Positions 19,006 to 27,525 of a stretch of 64,000 bases of DNA are shown here, piece by piece; the first letter of the stretch is position 1; each line of letters starts with the position of its first letter. The stretch comes from Methylomagnum ishizawai (GTDB taxonomy: Bacteria; Pseudomonadota; Gammaproteobacteria; Methylococcales; Methylococcaceae). The translations under genes were made by a program, and so were the position numbers. Below the pieces are notes generated by a model. It was not told where the DNA came from, searched no databases, and was given only the letters and a program-made list of their open reading frames with translations. Where the stretch lies: positions 4,288,881 to 4,352,880 of the forward strand of contig NZ_FXAM01000001.1 in the NCBI RefSeq assembly GCF_900155475.1, written 5' to 3'.

Positions 19006-20114
19006 TCCCCTTCCCCCATGCCGAGCCACGCGGCTTTCAGCCCCGCCACACCCTGCACCGCAACCGCGTCGCCCGGCTCCAAGCCCTCATGCACGGTGAC
19101 GCTGTAGGCTTCCTGCCCCGCCACCGCCACTTCCCGCGCCGCGTAGCCCTCGGCGGTCTTCACGAACACGTAGTTCTTGCCCTCGTGGCTGATGACCGCC
19201 GCGACCGGGACACGGAAAATCCGGTCGGTGCTGCGATGCATCAATTGGACGTTGAGGTTCATGCCGGGGCGGAGATTCTCCGCGCCCTGGTCCACCACGG
19301 CGCGGACCAGGGCGCTTTGGCTCTGGGCATCGACGTTCTGGCTCACCTCGATGATGCGGGCCGCGGCCTTGGGGTTCTCGACCACGATCCTATCGCCCAG
19401 CTTGACCTCGCGCAGGCGTTCCTGCGGCATGTCCACTTCCAGCCATAGTTCGTCCAACTGGCCGATGCGGAATAGCGGGGCCATGGCGTCCAGCCTTTGC
19501 CCGACCACGGCCATGCGTTCCAGCACCACGCCGTCGATGGGCGAGCGCACGTCCATCGCGCTGTCGAGTTGATGCTTGGCCTTGAGTCGCGCCACCTCGG
19601 CGGGACCGACCCCGGAGGCGATCAGGATTTGCTCGGCCTCGCCCAGCGCGGCCTGGGCCTTGTCGAACGCGCCTTTGGTTTCCTGCCAGCGCAGTTTGGA
19701 AATCACGCCTTCTTGCAGCAGGGTTTGGTCGCGGTCCAATTTGGCGCGGGCCAATTCGTATTCGGACACGGCGTCGATCAGATTGCGCTGGGCATCCAAC
19801 AAGGTGGCGCTGCGGAGTTGGGCCAAGACCTGGCCCTTGCCCACCTTGACGCCCAAAGGCACGTTGACATGGGTGATGACCCCGGCTTGCAAGGCCGACA
19901 CCACGAACTCCTTGGCGGGCGGCAGCACCACCCGGCCCGGTGCCTGGGCCAGGGGCAGGGCCGCGACCGCTTCCGGCGGCACGGCGCGGATGCCGAGATG
20001 GCTGATTTGCTCGGGGGTGAGGCGGACGCTGTTGTCCAAAGCATAGGCCGGAACCACCAGTCCCAACCAAAGCGGCAGGACACCACCAAAACCGACACGC
20101 TTGACGATGCTCAT
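19002..20114 (-). CDS. RND efflux periplasmic adaptor (membrane fusion protein, system 2)
   Basis: Periplasmic link between the RND pump and the TolC-like channel. The 370-residue product has a signal peptide (MSIVKRVGFGGVLPLWLGLVVPAYA), a lipoyl half-motif VPLGVKVGKGQVLAQL, an alpha-hairpin from about 110 to 170, and the second lipoyl half DVRSPIDGVVLERMAVVGQ. Its ATG overlaps the stop of the outer-membrane factor by four bases and its stop overlaps the pump start. It is only loosely similar to the adaptor of system 1, so the two operons are not a recent duplication. Confidence 0.9.
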   Translation of the reverse strand: MSIVKRVGFGGVLPLWLGLVVPAYALDNSVRLTPEQISHLGIRAVPPEAVAALPLAQAPGRVVLPPAKEFVVSALQAGVITHVNVPLGVKVGKGQVLAQLRSATLLDAQRNLIDAVSEYELARAKLDRDQTLLQEGVISKLRWQETKGAFDKAQAALGEAEQILIASGVGPAEVARLKAKHQLDSAMDVRSPIDGVVLERMAVVGQRLDAMAPLFRIGQLDELWLEVDMPQERLREVKLGDRIVVENPKAAARIIEVSQNVDAQSQSALVRAVVDQGAENLRPGMNLNVQLMHRSTDRIFRVPVAAVISHEGKNYVFVKTAEGYAAREVAVAGQEAYSVTVHEGLEPGDAVAVQGVAGLKAAWLGMGEGE

Positions 20115-21361
20115 GGCGTCACTCCCACCACTTGGTTATAGGTCGCCGTGTCCTTCTGGACTAGGATGGCCCGCTGGGCGGCTTCGCGGATGGCGGCCTG
20201 GGCACCGGCCTGGATTTTCAGATAGTCGATCAAGGCGATTTCCCCGGTTTCGAAGGCCAAGCGGCTCATCTTGAGCTGGGTCCCGGCGATTTCCTTGCGG
20301 CGCTCGGCGATTTCCAGGGCGGTGCGGTCCACTTCCAAGGTGTGTTCGGCTTCGTGCAGGGCTTTTTCCAATTGCCGCCAGAGGATTTCGCGCTGGGTCA
20401 GGCGCTCGGAGAGGAACACATTGGCCTGGGCCACCACCGGGGCGTGCCAGGCGTCGCCGCCAAGCGGGATTTGCAGCACGATATTGTTGCCGGTACTGAA
20501 ATTGTCCCTGGGGCTGCCGCGCGAGGTATCGGTGCCCAGCAACAAGGTCGGCTGGTTGCCCTGCTTGGACAAACGGGTGAATTCGACCTCGGCCTGCGCC
20601 CGTTCCACCAGGGCGTTGGCGGCGGCCAGGGCCGGATGGCTTTCGTCGAAGCCGCGCAAGGGGCTTTGCGCCTCGTCGAAGGTTTTTGGTGCCCGCGACA
20701 GCCGGGTGAGGTTCTGATAAGCCTTGCGGGCGTGCATCACTTCGGCCTCGGCCTGAACCAGGGCGGTTTTCTTCTCCAACTGGTCGCTCTCGGCCAGCAG
20801 CAAGTCGGCCCGCGCCAAATCCCCGAGTTCCACCCGCCGCCGCACCACATCGGTCAATTGCTCGGCCACTTCGTAGATTTGCCGGGCCAAGCCATAGCGG
20901 TTTTCCATCAGCCTGAGGTTCCATAAAGATTCGCGCACCAGCCCGGCCACCTCGTGCCTGAGCGCCCGCGCATAGGTCTCGGCGCTTTTCTTGGCCTCGT
21001 CCGCCACCCGCTGGCCGGCCTTGCGCTGGTCCCACATCCACAGGGGCACCTGATAGCCGGTCTGCAAATCCTGGGTGCCCTTGTTGTCGATCAAGGCGTC
21101 GTCGATCCATTGCAGATAGATCATGGGGTAGCCCGCGATCCAACTCGCGCCGCGCTGCTCCAAAGCCCGCGCCTCCTCCTCGAAGGCGGACAACAGGGTT
21201 TGCTGGGGATATTTCTCGAAGGTGGCCTCGACCGCCTGTTTGAGGGTCATGCGCTCGTCGAAGCGCAGTTCGTCGTAATGTTCGACCACGAGGTTTTGAC
21301 CCTGCGCGGACGTGGCGGCACACAGGCACAGCAAACCCGCCAAGCCGTATCGCAATCTCAT
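20111..21361 (-). CDS. Outer-membrane efflux channel, TolC/CzcC family
   Basis: Outer-membrane factor of the tripartite metal exporter, 416 residues. A signal peptide (MRLRYGLAGLLCLCAATSAQG) precedes two TolC-type repeats rich in long helices. The start at 21361 has a GGAG ribosome site; the GTG twelve bases further up would place that site inside the gene. It heads the channel-adaptor-pump operon with 4-bp overlaps throughout. As system 1 lacks a channel, this one could serve both pumps; that is inference. Confidence 0.9.
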   Translation of the reverse strand: MRLRYGLAGLLCLCAATSAQGQNLVVEHYDELRFDERMTLKQAVEATFEKYPQQTLLSAFEEEARALEQRGASWIAGYPMIYLQWIDDALIDNKGTQDLQTGYQVPLWMWDQRKAGQRVADEAKKSAETYARALRHEVAGLVRESLWNLRLMENRYGLARQIYEVAEQLTDVVRRRVELGDLARADLLLAESDQLEKKTALVQAEAEVMHARKAYQNLTRLSRAPKTFDEAQSPLRGFDESHPALAAANALVERAQAEVEFTRLSKQGNQPTLLLGTDTSRGSPRDNFSTGNNIVLQIPLGGDAWHAPVVAQANVFLSERLTQREILWRQLEKALHEAEHTLEVDRTALEIAERRKEIAGTQLKMSRLAFETGEIALIDYLKIQAGAQAAIREAAQRAILVQKDTATYNQVVGVTP

Positions 21362-21468
21362 ATTTTTCTCCACGGCGCGGCTTCGCGGGGCCGCGCCTCA
21401 GATGGACGGCGCCGCCGGAACGGCGCGGAAAGAAAGGGCGTGCGGCATTATCCAGGCCGCACCGGGCA

Positions 21469-21882
21469 TCAAAGCTCGACGGGAACGGCGGGCGGGGCGC
21501 GGGGATGGGCGGCAGCGCGGCGGGGCCGATGGAACAGCGGCGGCGGCGCGTCGAGATAAGGCGGATCGGTCCAGGTCGCGGGCGGCGGGAACGGCCAAGC
21601 CACCGCGAGCGCGGCAGGATCGGGGTCGCCGATCCAGGCGGGGGTGGTGGCGCTATCGTGGCGGACGCCCGCCTGCATCCCCACGATCCAGTCGCCGGGA
21701 TCGAGTTCCACCGACAAGGCCACGCGCTCCGGTCCGCTCCGCCCCAGGAATTCCAAGCCCGGCAAATGCAGGAAACCCTCGCCGCCCCCGACAGGGTCGA
21801 AGGCATGGGCATGGACCCAGGGCGCGATGAGTTGCATCAGCACCAGCAGCGGGAACAACACGGTGCGCGGGACTCGGGTCAT
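21469..21882 (-). CDS. Small exported protein ahead of the efflux operon
   Basis: A 137-residue protein with a signal sequence (MTRVPRTVLFPLLVLMQLIAPWVHAHA). The mature part, GGGEGFLHLPGLEFLG onward, ends in a Pro/Arg-rich tail. It is not a family I can name. It lies 107 bases upstream of the outer-membrane factor on the same strand and is probably co-transcribed, so a metal-related envelope role is plausible. The histidine pair HAH at the predicted cleavage site may be a metal ligand. Confidence 0.6.
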   Translation of the reverse strand: MTRVPRTVLFPLLVLMQLIAPWVHAHAFDPVGGGEGFLHLPGLEFLGRSGPERVALSVELDPGDWIVGMQAGVRHDSATTPAWIGDPDPAALAVAWPFPPPATWTDPPYLDAPPPLFHRPRRAAAHPRAPPAVPVEL

Positions 21883-22091
21883 GGCATGGAGGGGGAATAG
21901 GAATTCGTGCGGATGGCCGGGCCACAGTATAGGGCCGGAGCGCCGCCGCTGTAAAAACATCGGTTTCCCCGTGCCACCGCCGACTTTCGGCCCCGGCTCC
22001 GCCATCGAATCCAAAGCCGCCCACCACCACGATTGACAGGCCCGGTTTTCCCGGCTTTATTGGATGCCCTGGGCCCGACCGCACCCTACCC

Positions 22092-23228
22092 ATGAACGAT
22101 ACGGAACACACCACCCCGATGGACGAAGACAAGACCGGCTTCTTTGCCCCAGGACCGTTGCTACGCAAAGACGGCGACGACGGCAACGCCCATTATCTCC
22201 TGGTCATCGACGGCGGCGAACGGGGCCGCGTCCTCGAACTGGGCGCGGAGCCCCTCACCATCGGCAGGCATTCCGACAACGCCCTGCGCCTGCCCGACCA
22301 TTGCGTCTCCAAACAGCACTGCCGCGTCAGCCTGCAACATCCCCTGGTCTGGGTGGAGGATTTGGGTTCCACCAACGGCACCTTCCTCGACGAGCGCAAG
22401 ATCGCCGGCCAGACCCTATGGCCGGTGGACGGATTGCTCCGCATCGGCAACCACGTCCTCAAACACGAATACCGCCACAAGCCCTCCATGCGTGAATCGG
22501 AAACCCTGGCCGCCGACCTCCAGAAGGCCAGCGAGTACGTCCAATCGCTACTGCCGCCGCCCTTGGGCCAAGGGCCGGTGCGGGTGGATTGGTGCTTCGT
22601 GCCTTCCGCCGTGCTGGGCGGCGACAGCCTGGGCTATGACTGGCTGGACGCGGACCGTTTCGCGTTCTATCTGGTGGATGTGTGCGGGCACGGAGTCGGC
22701 CCCGCCATGCACGCGGTCTCGGTACTGAACGTGCTGCGGCATAAATCGCTGGCGAACGTGGATTTCGGCCAGCCCGCCCAGGTATTGAACGGGCTGAACG
22801 CGGCCCTGGGAATGGAACAGCACGGCGAAATGTTCTTTTCCATTTGGTATGGGGTGTACCGGGTATCCAGCCGCCGTTTGGTATTCGCCTCGGGCGGGCA
22901 CCCGCCCGCCCTCCTCCTGAGCCCGGACCAGGACGCGGCGCGGGATTTGACCACGGGCGGGCTGTTCGTGGGGGTGTTGCCGACGGGGGAGTTCCAGCAA
23001 CAAGAACTCGCCCTGCCGCCCGCCAGCACGCTGTGGGTTTATAGCGACGGGGTGTTCGAGATCAGCCTGCCGGACGGCGGCGAATGGAGCCTCGGCGAAT
23101 TCCGGGCCTTGGTGACGGGGCAAACCGGCCCGGTTCCGGCCCAGGCGGTCTACCGCGAGATCGCGGCCCTGGCCCACCAAGGCCGGATCAACGACGATTT
23201 CTCGCTGATGATCCTCAGGTTCCCCTAA
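22092..23228 (+). CDS. FHA domain - PP2C/SpoIIE-type phosphatase fusion
   Basis: A 378-residue signalling phosphatase. Residues about 57-110 form an FHA domain that binds phosphothreonine peptides: IGRHSDNALRLPDHCVSKQH and LGSTNGTFLD contain the canonical Arg, Ser and Asn. From about 140 a SpoIIE/RsbU-like PP2C domain follows, with VLGGDSLGYDWLDADRF, VDVCGHGVGPAMHA and NDDFSLMIL supplying the metal-binding aspartates. There is no receiver or membrane segment, so it is cytosolic and its input is a phosphorylated partner. It is monocistronic, with a strong terminator 113 bases past the stop. The anti-sigma-antagonist type target is not in the window. Confidence 0.9.
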   Translation: MNDTEHTTPMDEDKTGFFAPGPLLRKDGDDGNAHYLLVIDGGERGRVLELGAEPLTIGRHSDNALRLPDHCVSKQHCRVSLQHPLVWVEDLGSTNGTFLDERKIAGQTLWPVDGLLRIGNHVLKHEYRHKPSMRESETLAADLQKASEYVQSLLPPPLGQGPVRVDWCFVPSAVLGGDSLGYDWLDADRFAFYLVDVCGHGVGPAMHAVSVLNVLRHKSLANVDFGQPAQVLNGLNAALGMEQHGEMFFSIWYGVYRVSSRRLVFASGGHPPALLLSPDQDAARDLTTGGLFVGVLPTGEFQQQELALPPASTLWVYSDGVFEISLPDGGEWSLGEFRALVTGQTGPVPAQAVYREIAALAHQGRINDDFSLMILRFP

Positions 23229-23340
23229 TCCCGGCGGACGGATAAGTATTCGTCCGCATGGACCGGGAGCCCGCCCCGGACCATCATAGTCAACGTCCGC
23301 CGCCGCCGCCCCCAGGCGGGCGGCGGAACATAGGGAGTTT

Positions 23341-23373
23341 GCCGACCTGGATAGCCGCCAGGTCGGCTTTTTT
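23341..23373 (+). terminator. Intrinsic terminator of the FHA-phosphatase gene
   Basis: A perfect 10-bp inverted repeat, GCCGACCTGG at 23341-23350 and CCAGGTCGGC at 23358-23367, with a 7-base loop and six T at 23368-23373. Confidence 0.92.
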
Positions 23374-23386
23374 ATGCCCGGCCCCC

Positions 23387-23617
23387 TCAACCACGCCGCC
23401 GCGACTTGCGCCGGTCACCGACCCGCCGCTCCAAAATACCCACGCCATGGGGCGTGAGTTCCATCGCGCCGCGCCGGTCGCGGGTCCGGCGCTCGTATTC
23501 GCGCCGCGCCTCGCGCCATTGCAAGGTTTTGATGACCGCGATGGAGAAAAGCAACAGCGCCAGAATCAAGATACCGAACCAATCGTCGGCGGATGGGATT
23601 TGGGACAACAGCATCAT
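23387..23617 (-). CDS. Small single-pass membrane protein
   Basis: A 76-residue protein with one membrane helix (DWFGILILALLLFSIAVI) near residues 12-29, followed by a strongly basic cytosolic tail rich in Arg (REYERRTRDRRG, ERRVGDRRKSRRRG). Not a family I recognise. It lies 112 bases beyond the porin stop on the same strand and could end that transcript. The topology is likely N-out, C-in by the positive-inside rule. Confidence 0.55.
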   Translation of the reverse strand: MMLLSQIPSADDWFGILILALLLFSIAVIKTLQWREARREYERRTRDRRGAMELTPHGVGILERRVGDRRKSRRRG

Positions 23618-23729
23618 CTAACCTCCGTTGCGGGGAATCCGGCGCGGCGCTCCGACGGCCACGCCCGGCCCACCGATGGCATGAATCTCCTGCTTGGGCC
23701 GGGATGGGCCTCCCTGGGTTCCCGGCGAC

Positions 23730-25280
23730 TCAAAACGAGGCGGTGACTTCCAGGAAACCATAATTGGCGTCGTTCTGGAGCGCATAGTCGCTGCGGGCGA
23801 CATCGGACCCGAAGACATGGGCGTAATAGGCGCTCCAGGAGAAATACTTGGAGACATTATGGGTGAAGGTCACGTCCACCAACTGGCCGATGCTGCTATG
23901 CCCGCCGGAGGCACGGCCAAAATAACCGAAGCTTCCGCTCCGCGAGGTAGCCCCCGAACCGCCGTAGAACAAGTCGTGGCTATCGCCCAGGGAAAGATGG
24001 TGGAAATCCACGCCGAGTTTGGTACTGTCGGTGGGCAGCACCGAAAACTGGGCGAACACATCTTGTATATTCATCAGGTTGAAGAACGGGAACTTGGCGT
24101 ACAGCCGGACCGTGGGCAACACCTGGAAGAACGTGCCATGGGTGCCGTCCTGGGCGTTGCTATCGCCGGAACTGCGGAAATACCCGGCCCGCAGCCAAGG
24201 CTTGAACATCACATCGGTGAATTGGTAGCCGATTTCCGGGGTGACGGCCCAGGCATCCTGCTTGAGGTTGCCCCAGTCGCCAAATTGATAAGCCCCCCAG
24301 AATACCCCGTCGAGGCTGCCAGGACCGATCTTTTGCACGGTCAAGGCATGGGTGCCGACCGTGCTGATGGCCAAGGCGTCCTGGCTCAGTTTGGGCCTAT
24401 CGGCCAAGGGCCGGTTATCGGTGGGCTGTACGCCGCGGTTATCGCCGTAATAGAGATAAAACAGCCGGGCCTCGGTATCGGGCAACAACGCCCCCTTCTT
24501 GCTGGTGATCGCGCCATAGGCCAGGTCGATATGGCTAATTTGGTCCTCGGCTCGGATGTTGAAACCGCCCTGGGTCGGATGGGTGGCGGTGAGGGTGACA
24601 TTGAAGTCCGGGGCGTCGTAGTTCAGCGCGAAACCGTCGAGATTGCGGGTGGCGTGGGCGAAGTCGAACGGGCCGATCAGGCGCTGGGAAATCCGGGTGG
24701 TTTTCAATCCGTCGAATTTGGCATCGCCGGTCTTATATTCCAAGCCATCCGAAAACTCGAAGCGACCGCCTTTAAAATAGGTATTGGCCAGGCCCATCAT
24801 GGGTTGGAGCTTGAAATTCAGATAAGCCTGCTTGATATGCACATCGCCGGACGAGACATTCTTGCCGCTGTCGGCGTAATAGGCACCGCCCAAACCCAAA
24901 GGTCCGACCCCCGGCCCACCGAAGGCATGGGTGGGCAAATCATACAGCCCGGTATATTCCCCCTGCGCCAAACCATCCACCCAGGGCGTGGTCATGGCGA
25001 CGCCCAGCCGCGCCCGCAACGCCCCGAAGGCATAATCGTTCTGGTTGGCGACCACGCCCTGGGCCGGATTGATGGCGGGCTGGAAGAAATCGAAGGCCTC
25101 GAAGCGCCCGCGCAATTCGCCCAACACCCTGAAATTGGGACTGATCTGGCCCAAGGGCGCTTCGTCGGCGGCCTGGGCGGCGGCAGCCCACAGGCAGGCA
25201 GCCAACCCGGACCAAGCCCAGGGCTTGGGGACGATGGCCAGGGTCGGCGGATGGGATGGGAGATGCGATGGTCGAATCAT
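23730..25280 (-). CDS. Outer-membrane porin, alginate-export (AlgE-like) family, nitrate regulon
   Basis: A 516-residue outer-membrane beta-barrel. The precursor has a long signal region ending AAAAQAADEAP. The mature part is an alternating aromatic/glycine strand pattern and ends NYGFLEVTASF with a C-terminal Phe, the BAM-recognition signal. Segments such as RVLGELRGRFEAFDFF and LNFKLQPMMGL match the alginate-export family used for small anions and other solutes. The ATG at 25280 has a GAGGA ribosome site. Upstream is a NasT-type leader, and nasST-nasA follow upstream on the same strand, so it is probably a nitrate/nitrite porin rather than an alginate exporter; that is inference. Confidence 0.82.
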   Translation of the reverse strand: MIRPSHLPSHPPTLAIVPKPWAWSGLAACLWAAAAQAADEAPLGQISPNFRVLGELRGRFEAFDFFQPAINPAQGVVANQNDYAFGALRARLGVAMTTPWVDGLAQGEYTGLYDLPTHAFGGPGVGPLGLGGAYYADSGKNVSSGDVHIKQAYLNFKLQPMMGLANTYFKGGRFEFSDGLEYKTGDAKFDGLKTTRISQRLIGPFDFAHATRNLDGFALNYDAPDFNVTLTATHPTQGGFNIRAEDQISHIDLAYGAITSKKGALLPDTEARLFYLYYGDNRGVQPTDNRPLADRPKLSQDALAISTVGTHALTVQKIGPGSLDGVFWGAYQFGDWGNLKQDAWAVTPEIGYQFTDVMFKPWLRAGYFRSSGDSNAQDGTHGTFFQVLPTVRLYAKFPFFNLMNIQDVFAQFSVLPTDSTKLGVDFHHLSLGDSHDLFYGGSGATSRSGSFGYFGRASGGHSSIGQLVDVTFTHNVSKYFSWSAYYAHVFGSDVARSDYALQNDANYGFLEVTASF

Positions 25281-25322
25281 GGAGCAATCCTCGTCGGGTC
25301 GATGGGCGGCGGGGCACGGGCG

Positions 25323-25407
25323 AAAAAAAAGCGTCCACACGGGCCACGCCTAAGGCGCGATCCGCATGGACGCCGTTGTCCGCTCCCCGCCGCCGCTGGC
25401 TAGGGAG
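25323..25407 (-). promoter_or_regulatory. NasT (ANTAR) antitermination leader of the porin gene
   Basis: In the minus direction there is first a hairpin with stem CTCCCTAGCC/GGCGGGGAG (one bulge) and hexaloop AGCGGC (loop 25392-25397), matching the ANTAR rule of A at position 1 and G at position 4. Next comes GACAACGGCGTCC, whose GCGTCC pairs with GGACGC, ending in eight T (25323-25330), an intrinsic terminator. The layout matches the leaders of nirB and the transporter. Confidence 0.85.
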
Positions 25408-25535
25408 AAAAATCAAGGAATCGGAACCACCCCATGCCGCCATTGGCATGGAACGGAAATCACATCGGCGCCCAAGCCCGGTTGGGCGACCTGGGAACCC
25501 AAGGTATAGAACACTCCGCCGTGCCCGGCGGGCCG

Positions 25536-26117
25536 CTACAAGCTTTCCAGCGCCAACAAGGTCCGCGCCACCTCGGCCACTTTGAGGTTGCGGTCCATCG
25601 CGGCCTTGCGCAGCAATTGGTAGGCCGCGTCCTCGCTCAAGCCCCGCCGCTGCATCAAAACACCCTTGGCCTTGTCGATCACCTTGCGGTCGGCCAGCTG
25701 GCTCTTGGTCTCGTGCAGTTCCTGCCGCAACGCCTCGAACTCGCGGAACCGGGCTATCGCCACCTCGACGATGGGCATGATCCGCTCCCGGCTCAGGCCG
25801 TCCACCACGTAGGCGCTGACCCCGGCCTGCACCGCCTGGCGGATGTATTCGCCATCGCGCTTGTTGGAAAACAGGATGATGGGCTTGGGCTGGTCGCGGC
25901 CGATTTCGCGCATTTGCTCCAGGGTGTCGCGGCCCGGCGCTTCCATATCGACGATGACGATATCGGGCTGGCAGGCTTGCACCTCGCTCAGGAGGCTCCG
26001 GCCCGGCTCGATGCGGGCCACCACCGTATGCCCGGCATCGCTCAGGGCTTGGCGCAGGATGGCGCTGCGTCCGGCGTCCTGATCGACCAGCATGATTTTG
26101 AGGCGCTCCGCGTTCAT
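25536..26117 (-). CDS. nasT: Nitrate-responsive antiterminator NasT (receiver-like + ANTAR)
   Basis: An RNA-binding antiterminator of 193 residues. Residues 1-120 form a receiver-like domain (KIMLVDQDAG, then DIVIVDMEAPG with the phospho-acceptor-like Asp). Residues about 125-190 are an ANTAR domain: ELHETKSQLADRKVIDKAKG, LMQRRGLSEDAAYQLLRKAA. It acts on hexaloop hairpins in leader RNAs to prevent termination when released by NasS. Its start overlaps the nasS stop by four bases. Three matching leaders lie in this window. Length and context fit well. Confidence 0.95.
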   Translation of the reverse strand: MNAERLKIMLVDQDAGRSAILRQALSDAGHTVVARIEPGRSLLSEVQACQPDIVIVDMEAPGRDTLEQMREIGRDQPKPIILFSNKRDGEYIRQAVQAGVSAYVVDGLSRERIMPIVEVAIARFREFEALRQELHETKSQLADRKVIDKAKGVLMQRRGLSEDAAYQLLRKAAMDRNLKVAEVARTLLALESL

Positions 26118-27391
26118 GGATTCAGCCCGGCCAGTTGATCCAAGGACACCCGCAACCGATGGATATCGAATTGCCGCAGATAGCCCACCGGATCGGCGGG
26201 ATCGAAACAGCGGCCATCGGCGTACAAGTCCGCGCCCAAGGCGATGGGTTCCGGGCCGTCCAGCGTCCAGGGCCCGGCGTGCCCGCCTTCGGCTTTGTAG
26301 TCCACGGCGGGGCTGGCGAACCCCAAGGCGCGGGCCGCTTCCCGGTACAGGTCGGGGCGGTAGACCTGCTCCGCGACCTCGCGGATATTCCTAGGCTCCT
26401 CCAACTGGCCCCAGCGGTACATCTGGGTCACGAACCACATGGCATGGGAGCGCCAGGGGAAATTGGCGGCATAGCGGTGGAACACGTTGAAATCCGGGCA
26501 AGACCGGGGCGCGGCCCCGGCTTGGTATTGGAACGAGCCGGTCATGGACATCTTCACCACCTCGGCCGGCGCGTTCACATAGTCCTCGCGGGCCAGGATT
26601 TCCGCCACTTCCAGCCGGTGTTCCGGTTGATCGATCCAGCGCGCGGCTTCCAGCAAGGCCATCAGCACGGCGCGATGGGTGTGGGGGTGGCGCTCGGCCC
26701 AGTCGCGGGTGACGCCGAACACCTTCTCGGGATGGTTGTTCCAGATGTCGTAATCCGTGACCAGGGTCCGCCCCACGCCCACGGCCACGGCTTGTTCGTT
26801 CCAGGGCTCGCCCACGCAATAGCCGTCGATCTCGCCCATATTCAGGCACTCCACCATGTAGGACGGCGGCACCACCAGCAACCGGGTATCGCGGTCGGGA
26901 TCGATGCCGCCCGCAGCCAGCCAATAGCGCAGCAGATAGTGATGGGTCGAGAACGGGAACACCATGGCGAAATTCATCGGTGGACGCCCGGCCCCGCGCT
27001 CCTGCGCGACGACCCGCGCCAGCGCCCGCGCCGTCATCGGCTGTGCCTGCGCGGCCTCGGGGTCGGCCTCCGCCATCCGCTGGTACAAATCGGGCGATAC
27101 GGTGATGGCGTTGCCGTTGAGGTCCAGCGACAGCGCGGCGACCATGGGCTGTTTGATCTCGCCCAGGCCCAAGGTGGTGGCGATGGGCATCGCCGCCAGC
27201 ATATGGGCACCGTCCAGCACGCCGACCGCCACCTTGTCGCGGATATTGGCCCAGGACACTTGGCGGGACAGGCGGACTTCCAAGCCATACTTGGCGAACC
27301 AGCCTTTTTCCAGGGCGATGACCAAGGGGGCGCAATCGGTCAGGGGGATGAAGCCCAGGGTCAGTTCGCGCTTTTCGAGGGTGGCGCTCAT
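26114..27391 (-). CDS. nasS: Nitrate-sensing NasS, NrtA/CmpA-like binding protein
   Basis: A cytosolic nitrate/nitrite sensor that holds NasT inactive until nitrate binds. The 425-residue product is an NrtA/CmpA-type periplasmic-binding fold (LGFIPLTDCAPLVIALEKGW; DGYCVGEPWNEQAV; YDIWNNHPEKVFGV) but lacks any signal peptide or lipobox, which separates NasS from the transporter component. No NrtB/NrtD ABC genes are near, supporting the sensor role. It overlaps nasT by four bases and begins 134 bases after the nasA stop. Confidence 0.93.
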   Translation of the reverse strand: MSATLEKRELTLGFIPLTDCAPLVIALEKGWFAKYGLEVRLSRQVSWANIRDKVAVGVLDGAHMLAAMPIATTLGLGEIKQPMVAALSLDLNGNAITVSPDLYQRMAEADPEAAQAQPMTARALARVVAQERGAGRPPMNFAMVFPFSTHHYLLRYWLAAGGIDPDRDTRLLVVPPSYMVECLNMGEIDGYCVGEPWNEQAVAVGVGRTLVTDYDIWNNHPEKVFGVTRDWAERHPHTHRAVLMALLEAARWIDQPEHRLEVAEILAREDYVNAPAEVVKMSMTGSFQYQAGAAPRSCPDFNVFHRYAANFPWRSHAMWFVTQMYRWGQLEEPRNIREVAEQVYRPDLYREAARALGFASPAVDYKAEGGHAGPWTLDGPEPIALGADLYADGRCFDPADPVGYLRQFDIHRLRVSLDQLAGLNP

Positions 27392-27525
27392 GGGCGGGCC
27401 TCGCGGTTCGGTGGGGAATCTCGGTACGTCGGGTTCATGGGGGTCCTTGGATGACCGCGATCAGCGCGGCATGGGTAAAAACGGCAAGGTATCCGCTCCG
27501 TCCCGGCCTTGCCAAGCGCGGCGCA

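Noticed and set aside
23281-23340. GC-rich inverted repeat (CCGCCGCC/GGCGGCGG) before the terminator
   Set aside because: Low-complexity GC sequence with no T tract; the strong hairpin directly after it explains termination.
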